Shown: piece after piece, positions 25,806-38,148 of the stretch
Numbering within the stretch: position 1 is the stretch's first letter
Layout of the letters: each line of letters opens with the position of its first letter
Source of the DNA: Liolophura sinensis
Lineage: Eukaryota > Mollusca > Polyplacophora > Chitonida > Chitonidae
Direction: 5' to 3'
Assembly: GCF_032854445.1 (NCBI RefSeq)
Contig: NC_088295.1
Location: 28,941,385-29,005,384, forward strand
Length of the DNA stretch: 64,000 nucleotides
Position numbers and translations under genes: made by a program
Notes under the pieces: model-generated
Told to the model about the DNA's origin: nothing
The model's database searches: none
Seen by the model: the letters and a program-made list of their open reading frames with translations, nothing else

Positions 25806-25983
25806 AACAATAAATAAATTACGGATAGTGCTCTGAGGGAACTACGGCACTTCTCCGAAGGAATGAATGGCGTAAAGCCGCAGCCCAACTAGCGGAGGTT
25901 GGATTCGAACTCGTGATGACTCCTTTAGTGATGGGTTGATTGTTAACCATGGAGAATCCTTACACGGCTTGACCAACCAAGGG
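25806..25983 (-). mobile_element. SINE-like family 3 or tRNA-derived pseudogene
   Basis: On the minus strand a polymerase III-like A box (TGGTCAAGCCGT, 25964-25975) is followed 52 bp on by a near-perfect B box (AGTTCGAATCC, 25901-25911). The sequence continues to an (AAATAA)-rich 3' end around 25810. This is the layout of a tRNA-derived SINE but unrelated in body to families 1 and 2. It directly abuts a family 1 copy. Only one copy is seen here, so dispersal is unproven. Confidence 0.6.
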
Positions 25984-26160
25984 CTTTATTTATATATTTG
26001 ATTGGTGTTTCACACCTTACGACGGCGACTAACATTATGGTGTGAGGAAACCGGTCAGAGCCCGGAGGAAGCCCACGACCATCCGCAGGTTACTGTAAGA
26101 CCTTCCCACTTACGGCCGGAGAGGAAGCCAGCGTGAACTGGACTTGAACTCACAGCGATC
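25984..26160 (-). repeat. SINE family 1, 5'-truncated
   Basis: 'tttgattggtgtttcacacc', 'cattatggtgtgaggaaacc', 'cccacgaccatccgcaggtt' and 'gaactcacagcgatc'. The head is missing, and an internal deletion removes the 'tactcaagaatatttcact' block. Confidence 0.88.
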
Positions 26161-29100
26161 ACCAATCTCTTTGAATTTAACATCCAGTGTTTGGTCATTC
26201 AGACAGTTGACAGTGTAAAAAATGACAGTCTTGAATACAAAAGTTTCGTTTGACAAAAGGCACGACGGTGCATGTATCTTATGGTACCAATTTATTGTGC
26301 GAAAGTTATCCGTTAAAGGCGCGGTCGCATCTGTGTATTCTAACAAGGTTATGCACTTCTGTTAGGCCTTTTTGTCTTTATGACCAGCCCACAGTGATTT
26401 TACACTGGACACAACTCTCAATCGTCGGATATCGCATGTACGAAATCCCATTTTTTTGCGGATGGCTTAACATCGGCTTAGCACAGTATGTCACTTATTC
26501 GATTCGCCGTATCTACCATTGGTATATTTAGTCCTTGAATGCATCCCTTGCGGAAGCCTATAATTATGGCTGAAGATGTAAGCAGGCAGTTCATGGGTCT
26601 TCTACAGGGATAATCTTTATACTCATGCCTGTATAGGCCTATAACTTATAAGATTCAACAATTTAATTTATGGGTTCAGGAAAGGTGAAATCGCACGTAT
26701 TGCCGCAGGTATGTACAACCTGTTCTTAGTTCATTTGTTCGATGTTGTCCAGATAGAGCAACATATCCGATTTCATGAATATAGGAAAATGCTGCGGTGC
26801 CGATAAACCAAACTACCACGTATTTGTTAGACCGGATTTGTGTTTATAAGTCCCTATCGACAGCGGTTGTCAAGAGGTTGGACTGAAATTCCCGATGATA
26901 TCTGGATCTTAAATCAACCCCCAAACCGCATCTTTTCTTCGCTCCGTATAAATTACAAGTTATTATCTATTCACTTCGAATTACTTACAGACGAGCTGTC
27001 TGACGGAGGTATTCTTGCGAGCTGAACCCTTTTCACTCAAGTGTCGTCTGCTACCTTTCAAATGGTAATTAACAAGTTGAGTTAGAATCTTGATGTCTAC
27101 CAAAACAGTAGATATTGACCCAGGCTTGTGTTGACCAGACAAAGAACTCATGCAGATCTCACTCGGAATAGGTTATATCTATTTTGGTATATTCCAATAT
27201 CATATTTTCAGTATGGGTAATTTTGGCGGGTTGCACGAGCGACAATGAATACTCTTTTGTGAAAGGTTGGTCAGGTGTCATTTTTCCCTACCCTTCTTGA
27301 AAAGCAGCGTTTCATGAGGGGCAGGGTATATGGCACGCTTAGTGCGAGGTGGCATTCCGTTACAAGTGATAACTTATGCATGCGCATCAACGGCCCAAGC
27401 CTACACCACAACACATGCAGTTTGTAAAATGAACCCTGGATAAGAAGTCACAGATTCTGATGACACGTGCTGACTTTTCAGTGCCATTGTCCTCAGACAA
27501 GTCTGCCACCACAACATCCACGTACCACGCGTCTTCTTTCAAATTTGAAATTCAAGAATATTTATTTAAGTAAGATCAATGAATATTAAAGGAAACATGT
27601 TGATCTTAGACTTTAGACTATGGCAACGCTGTGCACAATTTGAACGTATAGTGGCATTTTTCTGACGCGGACTTGACACAATGTAAATTATGTAATATAA
27701 TGATAGCATTACCATCTGTAAGTCTAGAGATATGCCGTCAACATTACTACACATAAAACACAACTTTTTATATTTTGGGTTACTCTTCTTTGCGCCTATC
27801 TCGTTTTCATTGGAAAAAATGGCTCTTAATTCCATCAGTAGATCAAATCTGCTGTGCTTTTGTTTGTTCCACATCACACCAGGTTAGCAAAATGTAAGAT
27901 AAAGAAAGACAGAAAATAATCAATAAAGAAAAAAAAGATTAAGTTTATTTTATATAATTATAAAGGTATAGGTGAGATTGTACCATTCAGCAATATAAGA
28001 GACTGTCGTCACTTTAATAGATATCATCTCTATATGTACATAGCTCATCCGTGGCTTGCGTTGTATTCAGGAATATACTTGACTCAGATAAAGGCTAGGT
28101 GTATAACCTGAGGACACCGTGCATAATCCAAACTAAAGAAACCAATGCACCTTGCAAGGCTATCAGGTTTTAACTTCCCCTCAACTGAATAAATATGAGA
28201 AAGAAAATGTATAAGATTAGGATAAGGACAAGATAATCTGTCTTAACCCCAGCTCATTGTGTAATGGAAACAAAAGCAAGTTTGTGAGACAACAGACATA
28301 TTATATGTATGTGGTAATGTTACCTTCTCTTATACATGTGGGTGTGATGATTTTGTAATAGTATTGGAGATGGGGGTTGAATGGTCATTGCCACGCAGTC
28401 CAGGGTGACATGGAATGTTTTAAGATGGCCAGGCATGGCAGACATTTGGTCATGGAACACCTCTGTTGCGCCTCACATTCTCGTCACTCGTAATTATCAC
28501 AAATAAATCTACCTTAAGTTAATTAACGATTGCCTATCCCACCCCAGTCTGTTGGTAGTCTCGTGCGCTCAGTGTAATGCCCGTGATGTGAAGTTACGTC
28601 ACGTTGTGGTCAGCTACGCTTATCGGATCAGGTATCCTTGGATGTGTTAATTTCATTTGGTGAAGACAAGGGCAACAGCGTGCGGTAAAAAGGTCCCTGT
28701 TGATAGACAAGAGCGGAGACTGCATGGGTTCTGTCAATTGTGAAATATCGATCGCTTGAGTCCCTCGTGCCGCCTGTTGAGCAGTCATCTTTGCCGCGGC
28801 TATAATGAGGATTTGTAAATTCGGCGTAACAATCCATGGAACTCAACATCAGCAGGCAGTATCCAATATGTCCACGTAAAACCCCACAGTTAACTCTGCA
28901 CAGTCCGCGTGACTTTTTAAAGGCGGAATAAATGACGCAAATCAAGCAATTAGCGAGGCCTGGAAAGTCTTAAAAGAAACATTCTGTATAGAGATTAAAG
29001 TGATTTGTTTCAACTAATTTGCACTTTGAAGACGATTTTCAGTTGGATGGCATGTGGGCATTACTTTTGGCTTTAATGGATGCAGTGGGCTTACATTGTT

Positions 29101-32100
29101 TAAGTATACTGATTTTTTTCAAATTCATTGTTCAACTCATTGCTCCGTCTCATATCACTGAGCAAGGTACGAGTCATCAGCTCATATAAACCAATAAGTC
29201 AAAAATTATGGAGGTCTTTTATATGCTGCTGGCGCGGATCGAAGTCTTAACCCTGTTCACATCACCAGCAGCCTGTGTTATCAGTAAGATAACATAAAGT
29301 CTACCACAGAATGCAAATATTTAAATGCATTTTATTTAGCCACATATATATCTACAAAGAGGTAGTTTATGATATGGTTGGCAGTAATCTTTCCATTGAA
29401 GGCTTTTACATAATTTATTGGTTGTCTTTCACGTAAGTCAAACTAAAGACTGACTTCTTGTACTTATGACAGAATGCATGTATAGTGTATCGTTGGCGTA
29501 TTTAACCGTTAGATACATATTGTTATATTCCTCTGGTATTGTTTCGTTTATAGTTTTGAATAGGCTGCGTGTAGGTATGCATATTTTCCCTTTTCTCACA
29601 CACGGTGAATTAAAATAAAATCAATTAAAATGCATATCCCGGGGCCGCATCTTAATGGAACCAAGCGTTTACTCACTTTCTAAACCACAAAAGTTGAACT
29701 TTAGCTTTGACGAAATGGGGTGTAGAGAAAGGGAGCGTACTTTGCTGGTTTGAGCGTATATATACAACGTGAAAAAGACTTGCTTTTCAACGGATCGTCA
29801 TGTTTGTTTCTTTTTGTGGTTTGCTTTCTCTGTGCCCAATATAAATTTAGTTAGTGGCTTGTCTTGCAAATTATATCTTCAGTTTCAAAAACATGCGGTA
29901 ATGTGACATGTTGACACAAATGTATGCTAAGTGTGATAATGTATATTTATTCTACATGTTGTAAATCATCACAGGTCTATAGATCTGCATAATTCAGACC
30001 ATATATCTCACTTGGCCATCGTCAAAAACAATTTATCGACTTATTTCGTATAACGTAGGTTTTTACCTGATTTATGCGTAGTCTGTACTAAAGAATACTT
30101 CACATTTCATCTTGAAGATTTATTTCCCACCTGCAAACTGAAAGTACAAATGCGATATGTAGGGGTAGACTATGCCAGGTCCTAACAGTATACATTCTGA
30201 CTGTCCCGGGCCTCCTCAATACGAGAGCAATATTACATTCTTCCATTTGTGGCACTGTGAACTGTTCGGATGTGCATGTTCCAAAGCTGTATCTAAACTA
30301 TACTTGGTATAGTGCTATGGCGGCTATACATAAGCCTCATTTGATCATCACAAGACTATGGTGAAAATTTGGTATCTTTGATCAAAAACCAGTGCATGTC
30401 TCGGCGAGACTGACAGTCATCTGTCTTATGCATGCATAGGCCTACATGCAGCAGGCTATCGCGAGCTGATTTCCGGATCTAGGGTCTACCGTTATAGACT
30501 GAACATTACATGGCTGAGACCTGTTAATTTCCGAACCATGCACTTCCAATTTCTGGATACAGCGTAAATGTATAAATGGTCAGCAGAATATGAGGGTTAC
30601 TACTTGGGCTTACTTTGAACTGGCGACCTCGCACAGGGTCTGTGGGCTAGGCAATGGACACTATATCCGGCCAAAAGTTTGACTTGCGTATAAGACATAT
30701 GAGTATATCTAAATCTGCTTAAACCGTTGACATGCCTTTTAACGAGTGGATGCATGAAGGCGATATTACCGACACTGAATCATAACCCACTCAGCAATCG
30801 GATTTATATTAACGCGTGCTACAACCTGAAAATGAAATCTCTAGCAAAAATAATTCGTTACCTGAGACCTGCTGCCGGCAATGGAGTATTATGCCGAAGA
30901 GGACAGTACATCCCTTTTTCAGAGCAGGTAAATCATGCATACATAGACAGTACTTTGACACCAGACATGACACCCCCACCTAATCACATTATACTGACAC
31001 CGGGCCAACCAGTCATGTTTCCTTGCTCTAACTAGTCAGTGCGATACAGCAGCAAGTGCCATTTTGAAAGACTTTCGTATGCGCCAACCCAGGTTTGATC
31101 CCGGGAGTGTATATTTATATACGTAAGCTGTTAGTTCATGTCTCTGTTTCCGATATACATTACCCCTCATCTAATATAAGAAACATTGTAGCATACCTAT
31201 ATATGTTCATTGACTGCGCATTTGTTATACATTCAAGTGAAATGAAGACAAAACCATGCGTCCATTCTCATAAAGCTATATACACAGAGGAATTAGTGAC
31301 ACATTTCTTTGAGATTACTCATGAATTAAAGTAATATTGCTAATGAAAATCAGTAATCCATCGTAATCATACTGGTTCGAATAATAACGCCATGATCACG
31401 TGACAGTTTTTCAATGCAAAAACAGACGTCACGTGTTAAATCTCGTATGACGCGCTACATTTTATACGACCATTGTTGTCCGCCCATAAACCCGGTTCCC
31501 TGTTGTGGGGGTAATTTAAACATAGGACGCTAACAAGATTGAACAGAAAATGAAAATGGTCTTCGTTTTAATCCTTAGCATTATGTGCATAAGCGCGTTT
31601 TCGTATGTTTCCCCGAAGACGGTATCGCGTTCTCCTTTTAATATTATTCCAACAAACCCGAGCTTAATCACATACCTCTATAGTTTGAGAGCGCATAGTG
31701 CGTTCGGTTTAATTTTGTACTTTATTTACCGCACGCGGCCTGTATGTCGATACAAACCTGCACAGTCCACGAGGCCAATGAAATTCCCGGAGAACAATGG
31801 CATAAGACTCCCGCATGCTAGTTCGCGACACGCAGCGATTCACTGACAGCGTCGGTCGCACGCGCATGCCACAATCAGGTCATGGAAAATTTACGCTTGT
31901 TCTCTCAATTCCGTGTCATAGGTTCACATAGTGATGCTTTTATATTCAAGCTCTAGATGAAAAAAAAAATGTAATAAAATAAAAACAGTAGACTGATGCA
32001 CTTAAAAAATCTAGTCTATACACTTCTGTTTATTATATCAGAAATAAAGGAAACAATGCGTGGAAAAGACCTGTGTAATTAAGTCACTTTCTTTAACGGA

Positions 32101-33835
32101 TCTCTAATATAAACGGTGTTTCATGTTTACAATTAAACGCCCACTCTGCTGTATAGAAAACGGCGGATTACTGAGTTCTCCTGTAACATCCGCTCCCGTA
32201 AACACGTCTATTATTGAAGTGCTCTAGTTAACTGGGTGTGACAGGGGCAAGAGAACGTGGCAGTAACTACTACCTCTACACACTTACCATAATCCCCATT
32301 TAATGAGACACAACTTAGCTCGTCATCTGATAGTATATAGTCCTACCCACAAAGTGAATATTGTAAGTGACTGAAATCTGAGACGGGATCTAAAGATGTT
32401 TAATACAGGATCGCCTTGCATGTCACCTATATTTCACCTATAAATATATCTGAGAATGTACATCTACATACAATGATGTCCTTAATGCAGCTAAGTCTAT
32501 AGAAGGAAATTAGATCTATGATACTGGCTGATGCCCTTCCTCTCCATTCACGTGGCGATGTTGTGAAGCAACGTAGACATGCTAAAATGACTACTGATGT
32601 ACCGTATGGAACATAGCAATCCGCACAAATAATAAGCCCCCAGGCCCACCAAGCCGTGTTGTCCTAACTTAGCACGTATAACCCATGGTTGTATATGTTG
32701 CCAAACAGAAAAATTTCATCAACCTTTACAACTCTAGAGGCAATCCAAATATTTGGTTTAAATTAAATTAAGTCCTGGCTATTTGAAAGATAAACTGTTG
32801 ATAACGAAATCCAATGACCAAAATACACTTAGGCCTATATTGAAAGTCAACAAGAAAATTTCCATAGGAAGACTGGGATTTTCGAACAGCCAGGACACAG
32901 TTTCCGTAACTTACATGGCGGAAGTTCGAATTCAGTACATGGCGGACGTCAGTTTAATTTGTTCCATTCAAAATTTTAAGCAGCTAGATTGTTGTTAAAA
33001 GATGGTTTACCGATGTTGGCTTTGATATTTCCAGGCGAATTAGACGACTTAGGGAACCAGTGTACACCAAAATATATGAAGATCTCGAGTTGTACCGTGC
33101 AGTGACATTTTTCGCGTGTTGTTTAATAGGGTTGGACCTGAGGTCTACGCATCAGGATATAACGTATAGGTTACATGCACTGAAAGTGGTCTCTAGGTTA
33201 AGTCGACCCTATTATAGTCTCCCTTTCAGAAAAGCAGTATTCTCTAATGTAGGAGGTAGGTCTGATTTTCATCACGTCGCACAAGGATTTGTTGCTAGGA
33301 ACGCGCGAGAAGTCTGGAAATGACTCCGCCTGTTATTCAGGTTTGCGTGGGTGTTACTTTTTTTTACCGTTCAATTTGTCTTTTAATGCATTGTAAACTC
33401 CCAGGTCGTGTATATAACCTACTTCAGCATGTCAATGGGCTCCTTTTTTAAAAGTTTTCTCCCATATATTATTCCTCGTTTACTCTTCCGTGCAATGCCG
33501 CACTTCCGGTATGCATTAGCATATACATTGTATATGCTCAGTAGAATATCTTTTGAAAGTAGCCAGCATGCACCGTGCTCATCATCGCTTCCCTTGTTAT
33601 TTTTATCAAAAATAAAAATGTCATCCAATTTCTTGTATTTATTATTAACATCAACAAAATATCATCTGTTTCATCTACATTATTCACGGTGTTATTGTAT
33701 CATGTTTCTGGATTTATTTGTTTTTCAGGATTCTTAAGTCAATAAATCATTAACACGCTGTGTTCCCGATGTCAGATTACAATTCAAAGGGTAATGTACC
33801 TGCAAGAAAAACATTGTGCTTAGGATCATAGGTGG
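26161..33835. other. Long stretch without a supported gene
   Basis: About 7.7 kb. Open frames reach about 105 codons (28628-28945 minus and 33408-33737 plus among them), none with a recognisable domain or splice-consistent neighbours. The one repeat is a relic at 30897-30957 related to the 45-bp array. No SINE, RNA gene or tandem array is recognised. Confidence 0.5.
30897..30957 (+). repeat. Isolated relic related to the edge of the 45-bp array
   Basis: 'ggacagtacatccctttttc', then 'gagcaggtaaatcatg' and 'agacagtactttgac', near-identical to 35301-35360, where the main array ends. It lies 3 kb upstream of the array. Confidence 0.75.
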
Positions 33836-33837
33836 TC

Positions 33838-33930
33838 ATAACAGGGTGTACGATTTCCTCTCACCATAATGCTGACCGCCGTCATATAGGTGAAATATTC
33901 TCGACTACGGCGTAAAAACCCCAATCACCA
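33838..33930 (+). repeat. SINE family 1, 3' fragment abutting the 45-bp array
   Basis: 'tttcctctcaccataatgct', 'gtcatataggtgaaatattc' and 'tacggcgtaaaaaccccaatc'. The minisatellite begins within about 20 bp of its 3' end. Confidence 0.85.
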
Positions 33931-33939
33931 AGTCACTGA

Positions 33940-35600
33940 TACCGAAAGGTCGACGGAACAAGGTGGTGGGGAACAGGTCACTCACACTGAAAGATGTGCA
34001 GAACAGGATGGCGGGGAACAGGTCACTCACACTGAAAGATGTACAGAACAGGATGGAGGGGAACAGGTCACTCACACTGAAAGATGTGCAGAACAGGATG
34101 AAGAGGAACAGGTCACTCACACTGAAAGATGTGCAGAACAGGATGGAGGGGAACAGGTCACTCACACTGAAAGATGTGCAGAACAGGATGGAGGGGAACA
34201 GGTCACTCACACTGAAAGATGTGCAGAACAGGATGGAGAGGAACAGGTCACTCACACTGAAAGATGTGCAGAACAGGATGGAGAGGAACAGGTCACTCAC
34301 ACTGAGAGATGTGCAGAACAAGATGGAGGGGAACAGGTCACTCACACTAAAAGATGTGCAGAACAGGATGGAGAGGAACAGGTCACCCACACTGAAAGAT
34401 GTGCAGAACAGGATGGAGAGGAACAGGTCACTCACACTGAAAGATGTGCAGAACAGGATGGAGGGGAACAGGTCACTCACACTGAAAGATGTGCAGAACA
34501 GGATGGAGAGGAACAGGTCACTCACACTGAAAGATGTGCAGAACAGGATGGAGAGGAACAGGTCACTCACACTAAAAGATGTGCAGAACAGGATGGAGAG
34601 GAACAGGTCACTCACACTAAAAGATGTGCAGAACAGGATGGAGAGGAACAGGTCACCCACACTGAAAGATGTGCAGAACAGGATGGAGAGGAACAGGTCA
34701 CTCACACTGAAAGATGTGCAGAACAAGATGGTGGGGAACGAGTCACTCACACTAAAAGATGTGCAGAACAGGGTGGAGAGGAACAGGTCACCCACACTGA
34801 AAGATGTGCAGAACAGGATGGAGAGGAACAGGTCACTCACACTGAAAGGTGTGGAGAACAGGATGGAGAGGAACAGGTCCTTCATACTCAAAAGTGTGCA
34901 TAACAGGATGGTGGGGGACACGTCACGCACTGAAAGGTGGGCAGAACAGGATGGCGGGGAGCAGGTCACTCATACTAAAAGATGGGGAGGACAGGATGGA
35001 GAGGAACAGGTCACTCACACTGAAAGATGTGCAGAACAGGATGGAGAGGAACAGGTCACTCACACTAAAAGATGTGCAGAGCAGGATGGAGAGGAACAGG
35101 TCACCCACACTGAAAGATGTGCAGAACAGGATGGAGAGGAACAGGTCACTCACACTGAAAGGTGTGGAGAACAGGATGGAGAGGAACAGGTCCTTCATAC
35201 TCAAAAGTGTGCATAACAGGATGGTGGGGGACACGTCACGCACTGAAAGGTGGGCAGAACAGGATGGCGGGGAGCAGGTTACTCATACTAAAAGATGGGG
35301 AGGACAGTACATCCCTTTTTCAAAGCAGGTAAATCATGTATACACAGACAGTACTTTTATTCTTTGAAAACAGGTCATTCATAATGAAACAAAGAGTATG
35401 GCCTTTGAGAACAGGTTGCCCATGCTGATAGAGAGTACATCCTTCGTTGATAATGGATCACTGATAGTGAAAGGTAGGCAGAACAGGATGGTGGGGAACA
35501 GGTCACTCATGCTGATACAGAGTACATCCTTCGTTGATAACAGATCACTCACACTGAAAGGTGTGGGGAACAGGATGGTGGTGAACAGGTCACTGTGTGT
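33940..35600. repeat. 45-bp minisatellite, about 30 units plus degenerate right edge
   Basis: The unit reads 'gaacaggtcactcacactga', 'aagatgtgcagaacaggatg', 'gaggg' (or gagag). Units are well homogenised from about 33960 to 34850. A 313-bp block is duplicated (34848-35160 resembles 35161 onward). Beyond 35300 it decays into longer, roughly 100-bp units with 'gagtacatccttcgttgata'. Because 45 is a multiple of three and the unit lacks stops in several frames, it yields open frames of 337 and 417 codons on plus and 354 on minus. Unit differences change amino acids freely and no start context or splice pattern is seen, so I do not call a protein. Confidence 0.95.
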
Positions 35601-35817
35601 TATTAACCCTCGCTGTAATAAATAATTGTTCATTTGGAAGATAGCGGTTAGTTTTCTGGGAGTGTATTTATAAGCCATATACACCACTGACAAGTTGTAA
35701 TCTATACTTATGGCTTTTCTCAAGTGTTACGTAGACACTTGCATGTTGTATCGGCGGACGCTACCTTGATCATCGATGTTAGACTATGCATGTTTGACTT
35801 GAACGTTTTCGTTCTGA

Positions 35818-36085
35818 AGGGACCTCCTTGGCTGAGGTTTTTAGCACGCCAGCGTGGGGCAATGACCCAAGGGCCTCTCACCAATGCAGTCGCTGTGAGG
35901 TCAAGTCCAACTCATGCTGGCTTCCTCCTCAGCCGCACTTGAAAGGTCTTCCAGCAACCTGTGGATGGTCGTGGGTTTCCCCCTGACTCTACCCGGTTTA
36001 CTCCAACCATAATTCTGGCCGCCATCGTATAATTGAAGTATTCCAGGGTACGGCATAAAAAACCAATCAAATAAATAAACAAACT
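35818..36085 (+). mobile_element. SINE family 1, full length, diverged
   Basis: Starts 'gggacctccttggctgaggt' (tRNA-like head). It then has 'cctctcaccaatgcagtcgc', 'caagtccaactcatgctggc', 'aaccataattctggccgcc' and 'caatcaaataaataaac'. No clean target-site duplication was found. Confidence 0.9.
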
Positions 36086-36217
36086 TAGTTCTGTACTGCG
36101 ACATTGGTCGCGGAAAGTCATCCATGTGCTATACACATTATAGGGCCTTATACCATAGATATGATAAAGCAAAACCGTGGCAATGCTTATACCATGTTCT
36201 AGATGTACCACCTTCTC

Positions 36218-36262
36218 TATGAGGGACCTGTTTCACACCACTCTGTTCTGTTCATCTTACAT
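36218..36262 (-). repeat. Inverted, degenerate copy of the 45-bp unit
   Basis: The reverse complement reads 'aagatgaacagaacagagtg' then 'gtgtgaaacaggtccctcat', closely matching the array unit. It is a single unit in the opposite orientation, beyond a SINE. Confidence 0.65.
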
Positions 36263-37969
36263 TTTGAGAGTAGCAATTTGTGACCCCACATCAGATTTGG
36301 TAAGGTTTGTGTCATTTATTCTGTCAGAAATACATAACAGTAATATCTACCCCCTTGCAAAATTCAACTCTCACGCAGCGAGTGGAACCGCTTCAGTGGC
36401 CTAATGGTTATAGGGGTGTTTGAACCCCTACCCTATAACTTACTGGTAACCGGCTATATAATACACAGTGCTACCTTACTGACAAATTCAGACCCATGGA
36501 TTTCCAGGATTCATTTCTTTGTTCACTGCCTGCTCCATTTTGACAGAGATAAGAGATTTCCATGAATTTTACCAGGTATATACTTGATACTCATATCCGG
36601 TTGCCCTTTTATAAACTCATAAAGTGTCAGCGCGTAGCATTTGCTGCGGCATAAGACTTGAGGTTTATGGTTAAGGCTTCCTGACCCACCCTTCATAATG
36701 ACACCTACTCTGAATAACCAGCCTTAACTTTCAGGTATATGGCCCGATTCATCATCCACTGACCGGATTGAAACATGGCACGCTTTACACTTTTGACAGC
36801 GAATGCAAAATTTAATCTCCTTAACTAAAGGTGTGTAGTCTTGAAAGAATGGATTGGCGGCGAGAGTAAATATTCAACCAAACTTGGTGTGATTTTGATT
36901 ATTTGCTCTCAAATTTAAATGTCAGCGTCTGAATTAACATGACATGCGCAGTGGATATACAAGGACTGACAAGAACTGAGTAAACCCAATCGCCGGCTGT
37001 ACCTGTTCAGGCTGTCAAATCTTCTTTTCACTTTTCTCTTTTTCCTTGCATGTTAGTTGTATGTGTTTATATAAATATATGTTTCAGTGTTTACTCTCAA
37101 CTCAGTATTTTGATGGTCTCAACTCTTGATACAGCAACAACGTCTTCATTGTGAGAACCGATGCTTATTATCAGCTGATAAATTGACTTCTGTATTACTG
37201 ATCCCTTGTATTACAAATAACACATGCTTGTACACAGCTTCATTCGCTATGAGCCCTTCATGTTTGTATTGACAAGCTATGTTGTATAAATATGTACTAT
37301 ATTCTCGACAATGCTCCGGGCACTTGCGATAGCATCTTAATCAACCTAAACTTTTGCCAAACTTTTTTCTCGCTTGTGTTTTATGGTTGATGCAGTATAA
37401 TCTCTTTACTGCAGAGAATGGGGCTAGTATTTAGGGAATATGAGCTCGAATCAAAAGTTTTGCCTCTGTCGAAAGTATAATGTCCCACATTACCGTGTTT
37501 ATTACCAATCTTATAATGGCGTCCCTATATTTCTTTATGTCTTCCGTTCATTTATCCACATGGCGTAACAAATTCATTGTGATTTTATACAAAACTGACC
37601 CGGTAGCATGTCTTTTGTAGCATAGCACTAGACGGGATGTACGTCTGGCTATAGTAATATATATTAAGTACATAAAATACGTTCACGCTTTATATATAAA
37701 AGCGTATATTTTGTATGATTGCTAACGGGTAAGATGTTTATAGACAGTCTGTATACAACCGCAGGCTATACGTATATTTTATGATGGCAATTGAAGACGA
37801 TTTTATTAATGTATATAATATCTGTATACATAAATCAGATGGACAAGTTTTCATATAATTGTTTTAAGACAATGCCGGCAATGGCAGTATTTTTTTACAT
37901 TCATCCAGTCATATACGGTTATAACTTGACGACTTTGTAGTCTGATCCTGGGAAATGAAGCATGTAACT
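36263..37969. other. No gene seen
   Basis: About 1.7 kb of AT-rich unique sequence. A tRNA-Arg-like start (GTGGCCTAATGGTTATAGG) occurs near 36397-36415, but no acceptor stem or full cloverleaf follows. Confidence 0.45.
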
Positions 37970-38148
37970 CAAGAAGAACTATTTATTTATTTATTTATTT
38001 GATTGGTATTTTACGCCGTACTCGAGAATATTTCACTTATACCATGGCGGCCAGCATTACGGTGGGAGGAAACCGGGCAGAGCCCTGTGGAAACCCACGA
38101 CCATCCGCCGGTTGCTGGAAGACCTTCTCACGAACCCAAGAAGAACTA
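37970..38148 (-). mobile_element. SINE family 1, 5'-truncated, with 12-bp target-site duplication
   Basis: Body 37982-38136, flanked by caagaagaacta at 37970-37981 and 38137-38148. The head is missing while the duplication is intact, which indicates truncation during reverse transcription rather than later deletion. Confidence 0.93.

Noticed and set aside
28628-28945. 105-codon minus-strand open frame
   Set aside because: Not recognised, no splice-consistent partner exons and no codon pattern that I could judge. It might be an exon, but there is no positive evidence.
33890-35367. Open frames of 106 to 417 codons on both strands as protein genes
   Set aside because: All arise from a stop-free 45-bp tandem unit. 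They overlap one another in several frames, the start lies in a SINE tail, and unit differences are not biased to synonymous positions.
36390-36475. tRNA-Arg-like sequence GTGGCCTAATGGTTATAGG
   Set aside because: Only the D-arm-like part matches; no B box and no acceptor stem.
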